From: Mesotoga sp. BH458_6_3_2_1
Lineage (GTDB): Bacteria; Thermotogota; Thermotogae; Petrotogales; Kosmotogaceae
DNA length: 64,000 bases
Direction of reading: 5' to 3'
Assembly (NCBI RefSeq): GCF_003664995.1
Contig: NZ_JFHL01000007.1
Span: 27,383 to 91,382, forward strand
This document shows positions 43,961 to 52,600 of the stretch, piece after piece (positions within the stretch are counted from its first letter, which is position 1; each line of letters starts with the position of its first letter). The notes under the pieces are model-generated. The model did not search any database, was not told where the DNA came from, and saw only the letters and a list, made by a program, of their open reading frames with translations. A program made the translations under genes and the position numbers.

Positions 43961-44791
43961 TTAGGAGTTACTTACGATAAACCCGACAGATTGTTCAAGA
44001 GTCCTAGGCCTTCTTCCTATGATTCTTTCCATTTTGGTGGGCCTTACATTCAAATCTCTTCCCCTGAAAGCCTTTGAGTCAGTTATTATAAGTCTGAGAT
44101 TTATTCCAGTTATCTTTTCTGCCGCGTCTATGATTTCCTTCAAACTGAACGATTTACCCATGCAGAAGTTGATCTCGGTATTGCCAGTCAGACTATCGGC
44201 TTGCATCATTTCTACGAGTTTCACAACTCCATCCACGACATCATCTATCCAGATGTAATCGCGTTTCGTTACAAGACTCGATTCCCAGGCTTCGAAGGTT
44301 TCTCCGGTGAGTATCGAATGAACTATCTGGCCTACGAGTGTGTTTGTATTTGGAGCTATGATGTTTGTCGGTCTTATTATCACTGTTGTTCTGTCTTTCA
44401 ATTTTGCTTGAATCAAATTTTCACAGATCAGCTTCGAGAAGCCGTAGAAATTATCCGGCTTCTTTTCGCTTTCTTCGGTTATCACTTCGTCTTGAATGCC
44501 AAAGACCGCAATGCTGGAGAAGTATATCAGTCCTTTGCATCGTTCATGCCTGCAGAGATTGTCTATTACACAGTTCGTTGCAAGCACGTTGTTTCTTGAT
44601 AATGCAGCCGGGTTGTTTGTTTTTTCGCCAGCAACGTGTATTATGAAGTATTCTTCATCTAGTTTCAGGTCGGGATACTCAGGTTCTGCAAGATCGAAGT
44701 TTGTGCAGACTAGCTCGAAGCCTTTGGCTTCTAAAGCTTTCTGCAATCTTCCTCCAACCATTCCCTCAGAACCGGTGATAACTACCTTCAT
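43961..44791 (-). CDS. NAD-dependent epimerase/dehydratase (SDR)
   Basis: 276 aa, slightly short for the family. ITGSEGMVGGRLQKAL NAD motif, SSIAVFG, NFYGFSKLICENL with the YxxxK pair, and IRPTNIIAPNT. Substrate unclear. Transcribed after LegB-like and nucleotidyltransferase genes; could complete a deoxy-aminosugar path. ATG 44791 follows GAGGATG. Confidence 0.82.
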   Translation of the reverse strand: MKVVITGSEGMVGGRLQKALEAKGFELVCTNFDLAEPEYPDLKLDEEYFIIHVAGEKTNNPAALSRNNVLATNCVIDNLCRHERCKGLIYFSSIAVFGIQDEVITEESEKKPDNFYGFSKLICENLIQAKLKDRTTVIIRPTNIIAPNTNTLVGQIVHSILTGETFEAWESSLVTKRDYIWIDDVVDGVVKLVEMMQADSLTGNTEINFCMGKSFSLKEIIDAAEKITGINLRLIITDSKAFRGRDLNVRPTKMERIIGRRPRTLEQSVGFIVSNS

Positions 44792-44803
44792 TCAAAACAT
44801 CCT

Positions 44804-45775
44804 CTACACATTATATATGTCGGGTTTATAGTACTCCATGTGGTTTTTGAGCCAGGCTATCGTTTCTTTCAGGCCTTCCTCGAGGGTGTATCTGGGCTCC
44901 CAGCCGGTCAGCTCTCGTGCTTTTGAGCTGTCGCATAGGAGTCTTTCGACCTCGCTTTTTTCAGGCCTTATTCTCTGGTCGTCTATCTCTATTTCGAGCT
45001 CTTTGTTCATGAGGTCCGCAATCAGTTCCGCAAGGTCCTTTATGGATATCTCTCTGTTCGAGCCGAGGTTTATCACCTCTCCAGTACTGCTCTCGTGAAG
45101 ACCCACTTGGCAGAAACCCTCGCAGGTGTTGAGGACGTAGTTCATGTCTCTCGTAGCCTCAAGGTTGCCCAGCTTTATGCTCTTCTGTCCGGCCGACAGT
45201 TGAGAGATGATCGTGGGGATCACGGCTCTTGCCGACTGTCTCGGGCCGAAAGTGTTGAAAGGTCGGATGACAGTGACGGGCAGTCCGAATGAGCGTTGAA
45301 AGGTCAACGCCAGCTGGTCGGCTCCAGATTTCGTGGCCGCGTAAGGAGACTGCGGATTGACGGGGTGTTTTTCATCTATCGGGACGTACTGAGCTGTGCC
45401 GTATATCTCGCTCGTAGATGTATGGATCACTTTCTGTGTTTTAAGCTCTCTTGCAGCCTGAAGTACGTTGTAAGTCCCCTCTACGTTCGTTCTTATATAT
45501 GCCAGAGGCGAGACGTAAGAGTAAGGAATTCCTATGAGGGCAGCCAGGTGAAACACGACATCGATACCTCTCATCGCGTCTTCGACCGAATCGAAGTCGC
45601 GTATGTCTCCAGTGTAGACTTCTATTTTATCTTTGTAGGGCGTCTCTTCGAGCCAGCCCCAGTTGTTTCTTGAGTTGTAGCGAACGAAGGCCTTGACTTC
45701 GAAGCCTTTCTGAACAAGATACTCTGTTAGATGAGAGCCTATGAACCCTCCGGCTCCCGTTACGAGCGCCTTCAA
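44804..45775 (-). CDS. legB: NAD-dependent 4,6-dehydratase, LegB-like
   Basis: 323 aa. TGAGGFIGSHLTEYLV, KAFVRYNSRNNWGWLEETPY near residue 31-50 (the LegB hallmark), STSEIYG, SPYAATKSGADQLAL active site, FNTFGPRQSARAVIP. LegB oxidises UDP-GlcNAc-type substrates (GDP-GlcNAc in Campylobacter) in legionaminic-acid routes. LegB starts at TTG overlapping the nucleotidyltransferase stop by TTGA. No LegC/LegG/LegI homologue is visible in the window, so the pathway here may end in a 4-keto-6-deoxy-aminosugar. Confidence 0.85.
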   Translation of the reverse strand: MKALVTGAGGFIGSHLTEYLVQKGFEVKAFVRYNSRNNWGWLEETPYKDKIEVYTGDIRDFDSVEDAMRGIDVVFHLAALIGIPYSYVSPLAYIRTNVEGTYNVLQAARELKTQKVIHTSTSEIYGTAQYVPIDEKHPVNPQSPYAATKSGADQLALTFQRSFGLPVTVIRPFNTFGPRQSARAVIPTIISQLSAGQKSIKLGNLEATRDMNYVLNTCEGFCQVGLHESSTGEVINLGSNREISIKDLAELIADLMNKELEIEIDDQRIRPEKSEVERLLCDSSKARELTGWEPRYTLEEGLKETIAWLKNHMEYYKPDIYNV

Positions 45776-46476
45776 TTAGTATCCTCTCCGTTTCCTGTCA
45801 GTGCCATGTAGTCTTCCATTCTTCCTACATCGTGCCAGCTTCCGTTGTGTACGTGAACTGCTAGTTTCATCCCGTTGTCTTTCATCATTCTCCAGAGAGC
45901 TGGCATATCTATATACTGATGCTTTGGTATGTTCTCTCTTATATAGGTTATCACTTTTTGCGAGATGCCGTAGATTCCACCATTTATTATATATTTGAGT
46001 TTTGGCTTTTCTTCCCAGTCTATCAGCTCGGGGGATCCGTTCATCTTTAGCACGCCAAAGTCAACGGGTACCTTTCTTTCGATTCCTGTAAGGACTAGAT
46101 CATACTCCCTCAGGAGATCGTTGATAACCGAATAATCCACATCGCAAATCAGGTCGCCATTTGAGACGATGATCTTGTCATCGAAATCGTCTGGGAGAAG
46201 AGCGAGAGAGCCTGCAGTTCCGGTCCGCTCCAGCTCTTCGATATATGTGATGTTTACTCCGTATCTCGAGCCATCGCGGAGAAAGCTCTTAACTATCTCT
46301 TTCTTGTAGTTTACTGAAACAAAGATGTCTACTATTCCAAAGTCTTTCATGTGTTCGATTATAAGCTGGATTATCGGCTTGTCTCCCACAGGTAAGAGAG
46401 GCTTTGGAATAGCTGCCGTTAGGGGCCTGAGTCGCTTACCCTGTCCGCCAGCCATAATGAAGCCGTACTTGAACAC
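45772..46476 (-). CDS. Sugar-phosphate nucleotidyltransferase
   Basis: 234 aa. MAGGQGKRLRPLTAAIPKPLLPVGDKP N-terminal loop; VSNGDLICDVDYS metal site; EEKPKLKYIINGGIYGIS. Closest in layout to short nucleotidyltransferases of LegF/PtmE or HddC type. GTG start, AGGAG ten bases upstream. Likely supplies the nucleotide sugar for the LegB-like dehydratase. Confidence 0.85.
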   Translation of the reverse strand: MFKYGFIMAGGQGKRLRPLTAAIPKPLLPVGDKPIIQLIIEHMKDFGIVDIFVSVNYKKEIVKSFLRDGSRYGVNITYIEELERTGTAGSLALLPDDFDDKIIVSNGDLICDVDYSVINDLLREYDLVLTGIERKVPVDFGVLKMNGSPELIDWEEKPKLKYIINGGIYGISQKVITYIRENIPKHQYIDMPALWRMMKDNGMKLAVHVHNGSWHDVGRMEDYMALTGNGEDTN

Positions 46477-47291
46477 TACTTACCACTCCTGCCAAGTATC
46501 CACTGGTATGTGAGGGCAAGTCCTTCTTCGAGACTTACCTTCGGTTCCCAGCCGAGTTCTTTCTTTATCTTGGTAATTTCTGCTACTGCGTAGTCGTAGT
46601 CGTATTCTTCACGGAGCTTAGTGGCGTCGAAGAGGACGTCGCATTCGCCTCCGGTAACTTCCTGGGCTTTAGTAATTAGGCTGCTGATTGAGATAGGAAT
46701 ACCCGAGCCTACGTTCCAGATATCTATTCCCTTAGGATTCTTATCAATTAGAAGTGTAAGCAAATCTATGAGATCGGAGATGTAGAAGAAATCACGGACT
46801 TTCTCCGAGTCACCGATATTTACCGTACCGGAGCAGGCGATCTTCTCGAGGACTGTCGGAACAACATATGGAGAAAGCTGGTAAGGCCCATATGGATTGA
46901 AGAGTCTGAGAATCGTCAAATCAAGGGAGTAACGATTTGCCAGATAAACAAGAATGTCTTCTAGAATAGCGGCCCTTGTTCCAACGAAGTTCTTGGGGCA
47001 GACTATGTCCGACTCTTTGAAGCTGCTCTTCTTAGGCGCATATACTCCGTATGAAGAGAGGAAGATGACGGTCTTCAACTTTCCAGATTGTGCCGCCAGA
47101 TGAAGGACATCACCAAGCGCTCCAACATCTGTGAATTCTCCTATGTATTCAAACCCTATAATGTATGGGATCTCAGGATCAAATGAAGAGTAATTCGAGT
47201 GCTTCAGCTGTTCTGTGTATTTGATATTAAATACTCTTTCCAGATGAGGCGTCAGCCATTTCTCTACGTTAGATACTAGAATCTCCTTCAC
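46476..47291 (-). CDS. SDR-like epimerase with degenerate catalytic motifs
   Basis: 271 aa. The C-terminal two thirds match NAD-dependent epimerases (LRLFNPYGPYQLSPYVVPTVLEKI, GDSEKVRDFFYISDLIDLL, WNVGSGIPISI, KKELGWEPKVSLEEGL). The N-terminus lacks the G-x-x-G-x-x-G loop (ILVSNVEKWLTPHL instead) and the YxxxK pair is replaced at FVGTRAAILEDIL. Thus NAD binding and catalysis are doubtful. GTG start overlaps the sugar transferase stop. It could be a non-catalytic or altered-specificity SDR; true function unknown. Confidence 0.75.
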   Translation of the reverse strand: MKEILVSNVEKWLTPHLERVFNIKYTEQLKHSNYSSFDPEIPYIIGFEYIGEFTDVGALGDVLHLAAQSGKLKTVIFLSSYGVYAPKKSSFKESDIVCPKNFVGTRAAILEDILVYLANRYSLDLTILRLFNPYGPYQLSPYVVPTVLEKIACSGTVNIGDSEKVRDFFYISDLIDLLTLLIDKNPKGIDIWNVGSGIPISISSLITKAQEVTGGECDVLFDATKLREEYDYDYAVAEITKIKKELGWEPKVSLEEGLALTYQWILGRSGK

Positions 47292-48577
47292 TATTTCGCA
47301 CCCCTTCGAAAGAGCATGACTTCTGCCGTACGGAGCATAGTTGCGAGATACAGCCTGAAGTCCATGTTCTTAACATAATAAAGATCGTATTCCAATCTCT
47401 TCTCGTATTCTTCTTTTGTATCTGCATACTTGTAAAGAACTTGAGCATGCCCGGTAACGCCTGAGGGCACGAGAAAACGACTTCTGTAAAACCTTATCTC
47501 TTTACTCCACTGATCATAAAAGACTGGAAGGTCGGGTCTTGGACCCACTAGACTTATATCTCCCTTGATGACATTGAGTAACTGAGGTATCTCGTTTAGT
47601 CGGGTCTTTCGTAGTATTCGTCCGCTCTTCGTTATGTGTGCGGTTACAAGAGCTCCGTTCTGCTCAACGTGTTCTTCCATCGTTCTAAACTTGTAGGCAT
47701 TGAATCTCTTTCCACCCATCGCAATTCTGCGCTGCTTGTAGATGATTGGTCTTCCATCCATGAAAAGAATCAGGAGAATAGAGAACACTGAAAAGGGAAG
47801 CGCCAGAATGAAGAGCGCACAAGACAGGATTAGATCGATTACACGAACTCTTCTAGAGTACCTTGATTCCGAAAACATCACTTCGTAGTACTCTTTGAAT
47901 ACATCAAGTACAGAAAGTGGAATTCTAAAGAGGGTCTTCTCTACGATAGACGGCAGGTATTCCACACCTACGCCGTTCGTTCTTGCATCTTCGAGGATAT
48001 CATCCAATGTGTTAGCCAACTTCGGATCACCTATAAGTATTGCATCAAAAGGCTTGACATCTTCGAAGGATATTGCCTCAGTTAGAGTCGCTGCTGATGG
48101 GTTCATGTAGGAGTAGATTTCTATCTTTCCAATCGAGGCCTTTTTGACTTCTTCAAGTATTGGGCCGAGCTCTTCTTCTCTGCCAATGACGAGATATCTT
48201 TTCGGGGGAAGATGTCTTATCGTGTATCTCATAAGCATACATGAGGCAAAGGGAAATACTAATGCAGAAACGGCAGCCGTTACGAAAAATGTGAGTCTCG
48301 GGAGGCGCGGGGTGAAGAAGACTATCGGGATTAGAGCAAAGAGAACACCTAGAACGGTCCCGGAGATATATGAGACGATACATGAGTTTAGAGAGTAGGT
48401 CGTTAAATTATCGAAGCCTCTGAAGGCATATACACCTAACATTATTGCTATATTGAGTATGAGAGCTTGAAAGGCGTATCCTGGAGTCCATACTAGAGTC
48501 AGTGATTGAATAAAGAAGAGGGTCACGAAGAGGAAGGTAGCGATAAGGTACTTCAAATTCGCTATTTTTCTTATCAT
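47291..48577 (-). CDS. Polyprenyl glycosylphosphotransferase (initiating sugar transferase)
   Basis: 428 aa. N-terminal 110 residues contain four transmembrane helices; a nucleotide-binding-like domain follows; C-terminal Bac_transf domain from about 240: QRRIAMGGKRFNAYKFRTM, LRKTRLNEIPQLLNVIKGD, SLVGPRPDLPVFYDQWS, GVTGHAQVLYKY. Transfers a sugar-1-phosphate to undecaprenyl phosphate to start the repeat unit. ATG 48577 after GGGGAGAAGGT. First gene of the minus-strand polysaccharide operon, 210 nt from a strong promoter. Confidence 0.92.
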   Translation of the reverse strand: MIRKIANLKYLIATFLFVTLFFIQSLTLVWTPGYAFQALILNIAIMLGVYAFRGFDNLTTYSLNSCIVSYISGTVLGVLFALIPIVFFTPRLPRLTFFVTAAVSALVFPFASCMLMRYTIRHLPPKRYLVIGREEELGPILEEVKKASIGKIEIYSYMNPSAATLTEAISFEDVKPFDAILIGDPKLANTLDDILEDARTNGVGVEYLPSIVEKTLFRIPLSVLDVFKEYYEVMFSESRYSRRVRVIDLILSCALFILALPFSVFSILLILFMDGRPIIYKQRRIAMGGKRFNAYKFRTMEEHVEQNGALVTAHITKSGRILRKTRLNEIPQLLNVIKGDISLVGPRPDLPVFYDQWSKEIRFYRSRFLVPSGVTGHAQVLYKYADTKEEYEKRLEYDLYYVKNMDFRLYLATMLRTAEVMLFRRGAK

Positions 48578-48795
48578 ACCTTCTCCCCTCCTTGATCAAA
48601 ATAATCAATCTAACGACTTAAATAGACACAGAACTGAATAAAAGTAGATTTGGGATCTCTGCTTACACAGCCTTAATTGGTAGTTCGGAAGTCTTTCGTT
48701 TCTTCTTACTTATGTTAACATTACTCAATCAATAGTTCAAATTATTCTATTTTCAACCAGCCACAATTATGCTTGTTTATCGTACTGTACGATCG

Positions 48796-48824
48796 ATTAT
48801 AGAATCTATCCGTGTTTAAGTCAA
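48796..48824 (-). promoter_or_regulatory. Strong sigma70-like promoter of the polysaccharide operon
   Basis: Minus strand TTGACT (48824-48819), 17 bp, TATAAT (48801-48796). Transcription should begin near 48789, inside the 11-bp palindrome CGTACTGTACG (48781-48791), a possible operator. The leader to the first gene is about 210 nt, AT-rich and ORF-free. Confidence 0.82.
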
Positions 48825-48859
48825 GATTTTGTCGACAATATGATTGTAAAATTCTCTCA

Positions 48860-49205
48860 GAACCGGCGTGCGGGGTAAGGGGTAGGGGGTTCGGCAAAAA
48901 ACTAAAAGAACAATAGACAAGCTTTCAGGCGAAATGTGAGTTATGCTCACAAATAATTGCGTCATCGGCAAGCTGAGAAAACAGAGTGGAAGAAGCCAGT
49001 CTCTGCCAGAGGCAGAGGCCAGTCACACTGCGTGTGGCCAGTCTTTGCTTCGCAAAGGCCAGTTCCGCTACGCGGGCAAACAAAGACCTTTGAGAAAGAG
49101 CATTGCGGAGAGGTTCGCTGCGCTCACGAGAGAAGAGAGAACTCTTGGGAGCCAGTCTCTGCCAAAGGCAGAGGCCAGTTCCGCTTCGCGGGCAAGATCA
49201 TAGGA
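48860..49205. repeat. Family H fragment and family D modular hairpin arrays
   Basis: 48868-48895 holds GTGCGGGGTAAGGGGTAGGG. 48988-49076 is a family D array: GGCCAGT linkers between CTCTGCC/GGCAGAG, CACAC/GTGTG, CTTTGC/GCAAAG and CCGC/GCGG hairpins. A second array at 49148-49195 has CTCTGCC/GGCAGAG and CCGC/GCGG. Between them GAGGTTCGCTGCGCTCACG recurs at other places. No gene. Confidence 0.75.
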
Positions 49206-49267
49206 TCGAAAGCTCTCAATCAGAACCTAAGTTTCATAGTCATCTCACCCGAGGCAGTCAATGTAAC

Positions 49268-49627
49268 TCATTTCTTCTCATTTCGGATTCGGAAGATTAG
49301 ACCGCGGATCATTGACTCAATACTCCTAATTTCCTCACTCACATCTTCAAAGTGTTCGTTGCTAAGAAGGCCAACTTCGTTTGCTATTAACACTTGTGTT
49401 GAAAGTTCGTATAGTGAACCCTGTGCCAAATGAAGAAAATGAACGAAATCCTTTGCGGTGGATCTTCCCCTACCTTCTGCGATATTTGACGGTATTGACA
49501 CTGCGGCTCTTCTCATTTGATTAGTTAGTCCGTAGATTTCGCTTTGAGGAAAATCCTTGGTCACAAGGTATATCTTTTTCGCAAGTTCAACAGATTTTCT
49601 CCAGACTTCCAGATGGTTAAGGGTCAA
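49268..49627 (-). CDS. Four-helix-bundle protein (S23/IVS family)
   Basis: 119 aa. LNHLEVWRKSVELAKKIYLVT, YGLTNQMRRAAVSIPSNIAEGRGR, FLHLAQGSLYELSTQVLIA. Closest to the 27013 copy. TTG 49627 after AAAGGAG at eight-base spacing. Bordered on both sides by family D arrays, so it may be mobile with them (inference). Function unknown. Confidence 0.85.
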   Translation of the reverse strand: MTLNHLEVWRKSVELAKKIYLVTKDFPQSEIYGLTNQMRRAAVSIPSNIAEGRGRSTAKDFVHFLHLAQGSLYELSTQVLIANEVGLLSNEHFEDVSEEIRSIESMIRGLIFRIRNEKK

Positions 49628-49649
49628 GAACGTCGCTCCTTTCTATGTT

Positions 49650-49870
49650 TAGTTATGGCCAGTCTGCTTGCGCAGGCCAGTCACCTTCGGTGGCCAGTCT
49701 TTGCTTCACAAAGGCCAGTTCCGCTACGCGGGCAAACAAAGACCGTTGAGAAAGAGCGTTGTCGAGAGGTTCGCTGCGCTCACGAGAGAAGAGAGAACTT
49801 TTCGGAGCCAGTCAGGCTTCGCCTGGCCAGTTCCGACTTCGCCTGGCCAACAAAGATCCGCTCAACGCTG
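49650..49870. repeat. Family D hairpin arrays
   Basis: GGCCAGT linkers at 49656-49740 separate CTGC/GCAG, CACC/GGTG, CTTTGC/GCAAAG and CCGC/GCGG stems; 49806-49855 adds CAGGC/GCCTG pairs. The stem-loop pairs with TTC loops recur. Between 49870 and 49980 nothing is recognisable. Confidence 0.75.
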
Positions 49871-49979
49871 AACGCTTGAAAAAGCAATGTTGAGCCTCAC
49901 GGGTCTGCTGTCCTCCGAAGAAGCAATGTTTTGTGCTGCCGCCAAGAACCAACAACGAACAAGCAGCAACGGGTTCTAT

Positions 49980-50228
49980 TTACCAGTCGGTGTGCCGGCG
50001 TCTTCTGTAGATTGTTTCAAGAACAATGTAGTAAATTGCCGAGAGAAATGTGAAAACATATACTCCGATCACTACTATCCAGTATTGCGGATTGGCTTGA
50101 AGGACTTCGCCTTTTGTTAACACGCAGTAACTTGCGTAAACGGATGCTACTAACATGCCTAATGTAAGAACTAGAAGCGCAAGTTTCAAGTTCTTCAATT
50201 CCGATCTTCTTGCTGGAATCAATTTCAT
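49980..50228 (-). CDS. Small two-helix membrane protein
   Basis: 82 aa from ATG 50228 (AAAGGG just upstream, GGGGTG further); the longer frame has no ribosome site. After a basic start (MKLIPARRSELKNLK) two transmembrane helices (about 16-36 and 48-68) and a basic tail RRRRHTDW. Orientation by positive-inside rule is both ends in. No family recognised. Isolated between repeats. Confidence 0.6.
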   Translation of the reverse strand: MKLIPARRSELKNLKLALLVLTLGMLVASVYASYCVLTKGEVLQANPQYWIVVIGVYVFTFLSAIYYIVLETIYRRRRHTDW

Positions 50229-50344
50229 AACCCTTTCACCCCACGATTGCTTACAAGAACAAGTGATCAAACGTTTTCTTACCTAATGAAATGAATTATA
50301 GCAAATGTTGGTCGCGAAACAAAAGTGATATTAGAAGCGTTACA

Positions 50345-50760
50345 TATCTCATCGAAAAACCTCTCAGGTCAACCGTCAACGGTCCACAGTCTTCCGATAA
50401 AAGCATATTACATTTGAAAGATCTTCAATGCCAGTCTGCTGACGCAGGCCAGTCAGGCCTCGCCTGGCCAGTCTTTGCTCCGCAAAGGCCAGTTCCGCTT
50501 CGTCGGGCAAACAAAGACCATTGAGAAAGAGCGTTGTGGAGAGGTTCGCTGCTCTCACGAGAGAAGATAGAACTTTTGGGAAGCCAGTCTGCTGACGCAG
50601 GCCAGTCACCTTCGGTGGCCAGTCGCACTTCGTGCGGCTAGTTCCGTTTACGCCGAGCAAAAAGAACCGCTTGGATAAGAAACGCTGTGCGATGAAGAAG
50701 CACGGTGACCGTCAAGGGTCCACCGTCCTCCGATAAGAACTAAAAGCTCCTTCTAGAGTC
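50345..50760. repeat. Family A cores and family D arrays
   Basis: Family A core GGTCAACCGTCAACGGTCC at about 50366; family D arrays at 50430-50515 and 50583-50645, with CTGC/GCAG, CAGGC/GCCTG, CTTTGC/GCAAAG, CACC/GGTG and GCAC/GTGC stems; another core near 50710. No gene between 50271 and 50874. Confidence 0.75.
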
Positions 50761-50870
50761 TCAAGGAACGAGATCCCGTATAAGAGGATTACTGGAAGAC
50801 AGTGCCTGCACAGAGGTTTTATCACTCCGACCTGGCCGACAAGTCCGTCAAATTCTGGACTGCTCCGACA
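50761..50870. repeat. Family E left half with 51-bp direct repeat (50820-50870)
   Basis: GAGATCCCGTATAAGAGGAT and the following 50 bp match the left half of the intact family E copies at 59578 and 62965. The last 51 bp (50820-50870, beginning TATCACTCCGACC and ending CTGCTCCGACA) are repeated exactly at 52062-52112, across the ATPase gene. Confidence 0.85.
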
Positions 50871-50874
50871 GTTT

Positions 50875-52038
50875 TCACTGGGAGATGTTCAAAAAGACTT
50901 TTGCTTTTCCAGATATTCTGTATGTTCCGTTTCTTTCAATCAGCAACCCTAATGCAGTAAGTCTTTCGATTGTGGAATAGGAGGTCGTTCTTTTGATTGC
51001 ATTGCTTTTCAATAGATCGAGTAGTTCTTCTTTATTTCCAGAGAAGTCCGATGCCACTTTCAGTGTTCTTCTCTGAATTTCTGTGAGTGCCAGATCTCCC
51101 ATGTATTCTCTTACTATCTTCTTTACCGATTCGTTTGCGTCGCTTACAGATATGAACTTCGCACCTGCATTATCGAAAACCACTTTCTGAGCTATCCAGA
51201 GTGCATCCCGCGGATTACCGTCAGCGAAGCTAACGATCGGTTCCAGTGATTCCGGTCTGAACCATGAAGTGAGGTTGCCAAGACGCTTAAGAAGCAGCTC
51301 CTTTATATCCGAATCCGTCAGCTCACTCAGGAATACTACATCCTTTATCACGTTCTCAAGATTGCCCGATTCGTTCCATTTCATCCTGTCCTGTCTGTAG
51401 TCCCTGTAAATACCGTAGGGCAACGAAAACAATACCATCAATTTGTCCTGTTGTAGTTCAAGCTTCAAAGAATCGAGAACACTAATGACATCCTGCTTGC
51501 TTTCTTTATCAAGTTCATCTATTACCAGTAGAACCTTGCCGTAGTTCATGACCAGTGTCTCGAGTAGAGTTCGCAGTTTTTCATGAGCGGCAAAAACGTT
51601 GAATCTCGGCATTTTCTGCTTCTCAATGCTGACTCCGCCGCTTCCGAAGAGAGAGACTCCCAACGATGCGCCCTTTATAATCGAGACTTGCTCGACGATC
51701 CATTCTTCCGTTCCTTTCGCGGTAGCGCTCACTTTGCCGGAAGAGTCCTTTTTGAGCACGTTGGACAGGCTAAAAAGCAGGTCGTAAAGAATCGTTTCCC
51801 GATTGTCCCTGTGGATCAACGAAACACTCAGCTTCTTTATATTTCCGGAATCAAGAACGTTCAGCACGGTAGTCTTTCCTATTCCAGTTTCTCCAGAAAT
51901 GCCAAATATGCCGAAAGGCTGATATTTTATGAGAAGCTCGAGAGATCGAATCTCTTTACGACGGTTGATAAGACTGTGATTTTCTTCACGTTGAAGAGGC
52001 CTATCTACCAGTGCCCGTACTATCTTCCCTATGTCCAA
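50875..52038 (-). CDS. Stand-alone AAA ATPase with C-terminal winged helix
   Basis: 387 aa from TTG 52038, eight bases after GGAGG; the apparent longer start lies within the ribosome site. Walker A is GETGIGKT at 49-56, Walker B VLLVIDELDK near 190, with a sensor-type Arg region and a winged-helix end (SYSTIERLTALGLLIERNG). Resembles archaeal-type and Orc1/Cdc6-like ATPases; no effector domain is fused. The gene fills the interval between two exact 51-bp direct repeats with 4 bp to spare at its 3' end, as if it were cargo. Function unknown; a small defensive or element-maintenance ATPase is possible. Confidence 0.75.
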   Translation of the reverse strand: MDIGKIVRALVDRPLQREENHSLINRRKEIRSLELLIKYQPFGIFGISGETGIGKTTVLNVLDSGNIKKLSVSLIHRDNRETILYDLLFSLSNVLKKDSSGKVSATAKGTEEWIVEQVSIIKGASLGVSLFGSGGVSIEKQKMPRFNVFAAHEKLRTLLETLVMNYGKVLLVIDELDKESKQDVISVLDSLKLELQQDKLMVLFSLPYGIYRDYRQDRMKWNESGNLENVIKDVVFLSELTDSDIKELLLKRLGNLTSWFRPESLEPIVSFADGNPRDALWIAQKVVFDNAGAKFISVSDANESVKKIVREYMGDLALTEIQRRTLKVASDFSGNKEELLDLLKSNAIKRTTSYSTIERLTALGLLIERNGTYRISGKAKVFLNISQ

Positions 52039-52061
52039 GAACAACACCTCCAAAGCGATTA

Positions 52062-52160
52062 TATCACTCCGACCTGGCCGACAAGTCCGTCAAATTCTGG
52101 ACTGCTCCGACAAAAGCGAGAAGAGCCGTTCTGGAAAGAGACGCGAAAAATGGGACAATA
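52062..52160. repeat. Family E right half with 51-bp direct repeat (52062-52112)
   Basis: Starts with TATCACTCCGACC and continues as intact copies do (AAAAGCGAGAAGAGCCGTTC). The left half of the full element is absent here, consistent with an insertion that split the element and duplicated the core. Confidence 0.85.
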
Positions 52161-52171
52161 GGAGCGTTTGG

Positions 52172-52600
52172 GAGCCAGTCTGATGACGCAGGCCAGTGAG
52201 GCTGCGCCTGGCCAGTCTTTGCTTCGCAAAGGCAAGTTCCGCTACGCGTGAGATGAGATCCCGTACAGGACAATTACGGGATGACATTGTCAGACGATTA
52301 TGTGATTCTTTTTGTAGGGGCGAACGGCTGTTCGCCCGTGATTGGATTTCAGTGCAGGCTAAAGGGATGAAATCGCATAGGCTCACTGTATGACTGCCCT
52401 TCACGTCATCCTGACAATGCTCCTGGTTAGGATCGAGGTCTCTCGCGAAAAATGGGACATAACGTACAACGGCTTTCAAGAGAACACACACCCCACCGCA
52501 AGCGGTCCCCCCCGCTCAAGCGGGGATTTAAGATCAAGAGAATTAGGAGCGGTTATTCGTTAACCGTCAACAGTCCTTCGCGCGAAAAGTGGGACAGACC
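52172..52600. repeat. Families D, F, B and a 145-bp dispersed repeat
   Basis: Family D array at 52172-52250. Family F (GTAGGGGCGAACGGCTGTTC) composite at 52309-52434 with TCATCCTGAC...GTTAGGATC. At about 52448-52592, a 145-bp segment with CAAGCGGTCCCCCCGCTCAAG is about 95% identical to 60228-60372. No gene. Confidence 0.75.

Noticed and set aside
48988..49076. CRISPR-like array
   Set aside because: The constant element is only 6-7 nt and the variable elements are self-complementary hairpins of 10-17 nt rather than 30-40 nt spacers. No cas genes are present.
50875..52038. Orc1/Cdc6 replication initiator
   Set aside because: The general fold is similar, but an AAA core plus winged helix is shared by many bacterial and mobile ATPases, and nothing in the window links it to an origin.
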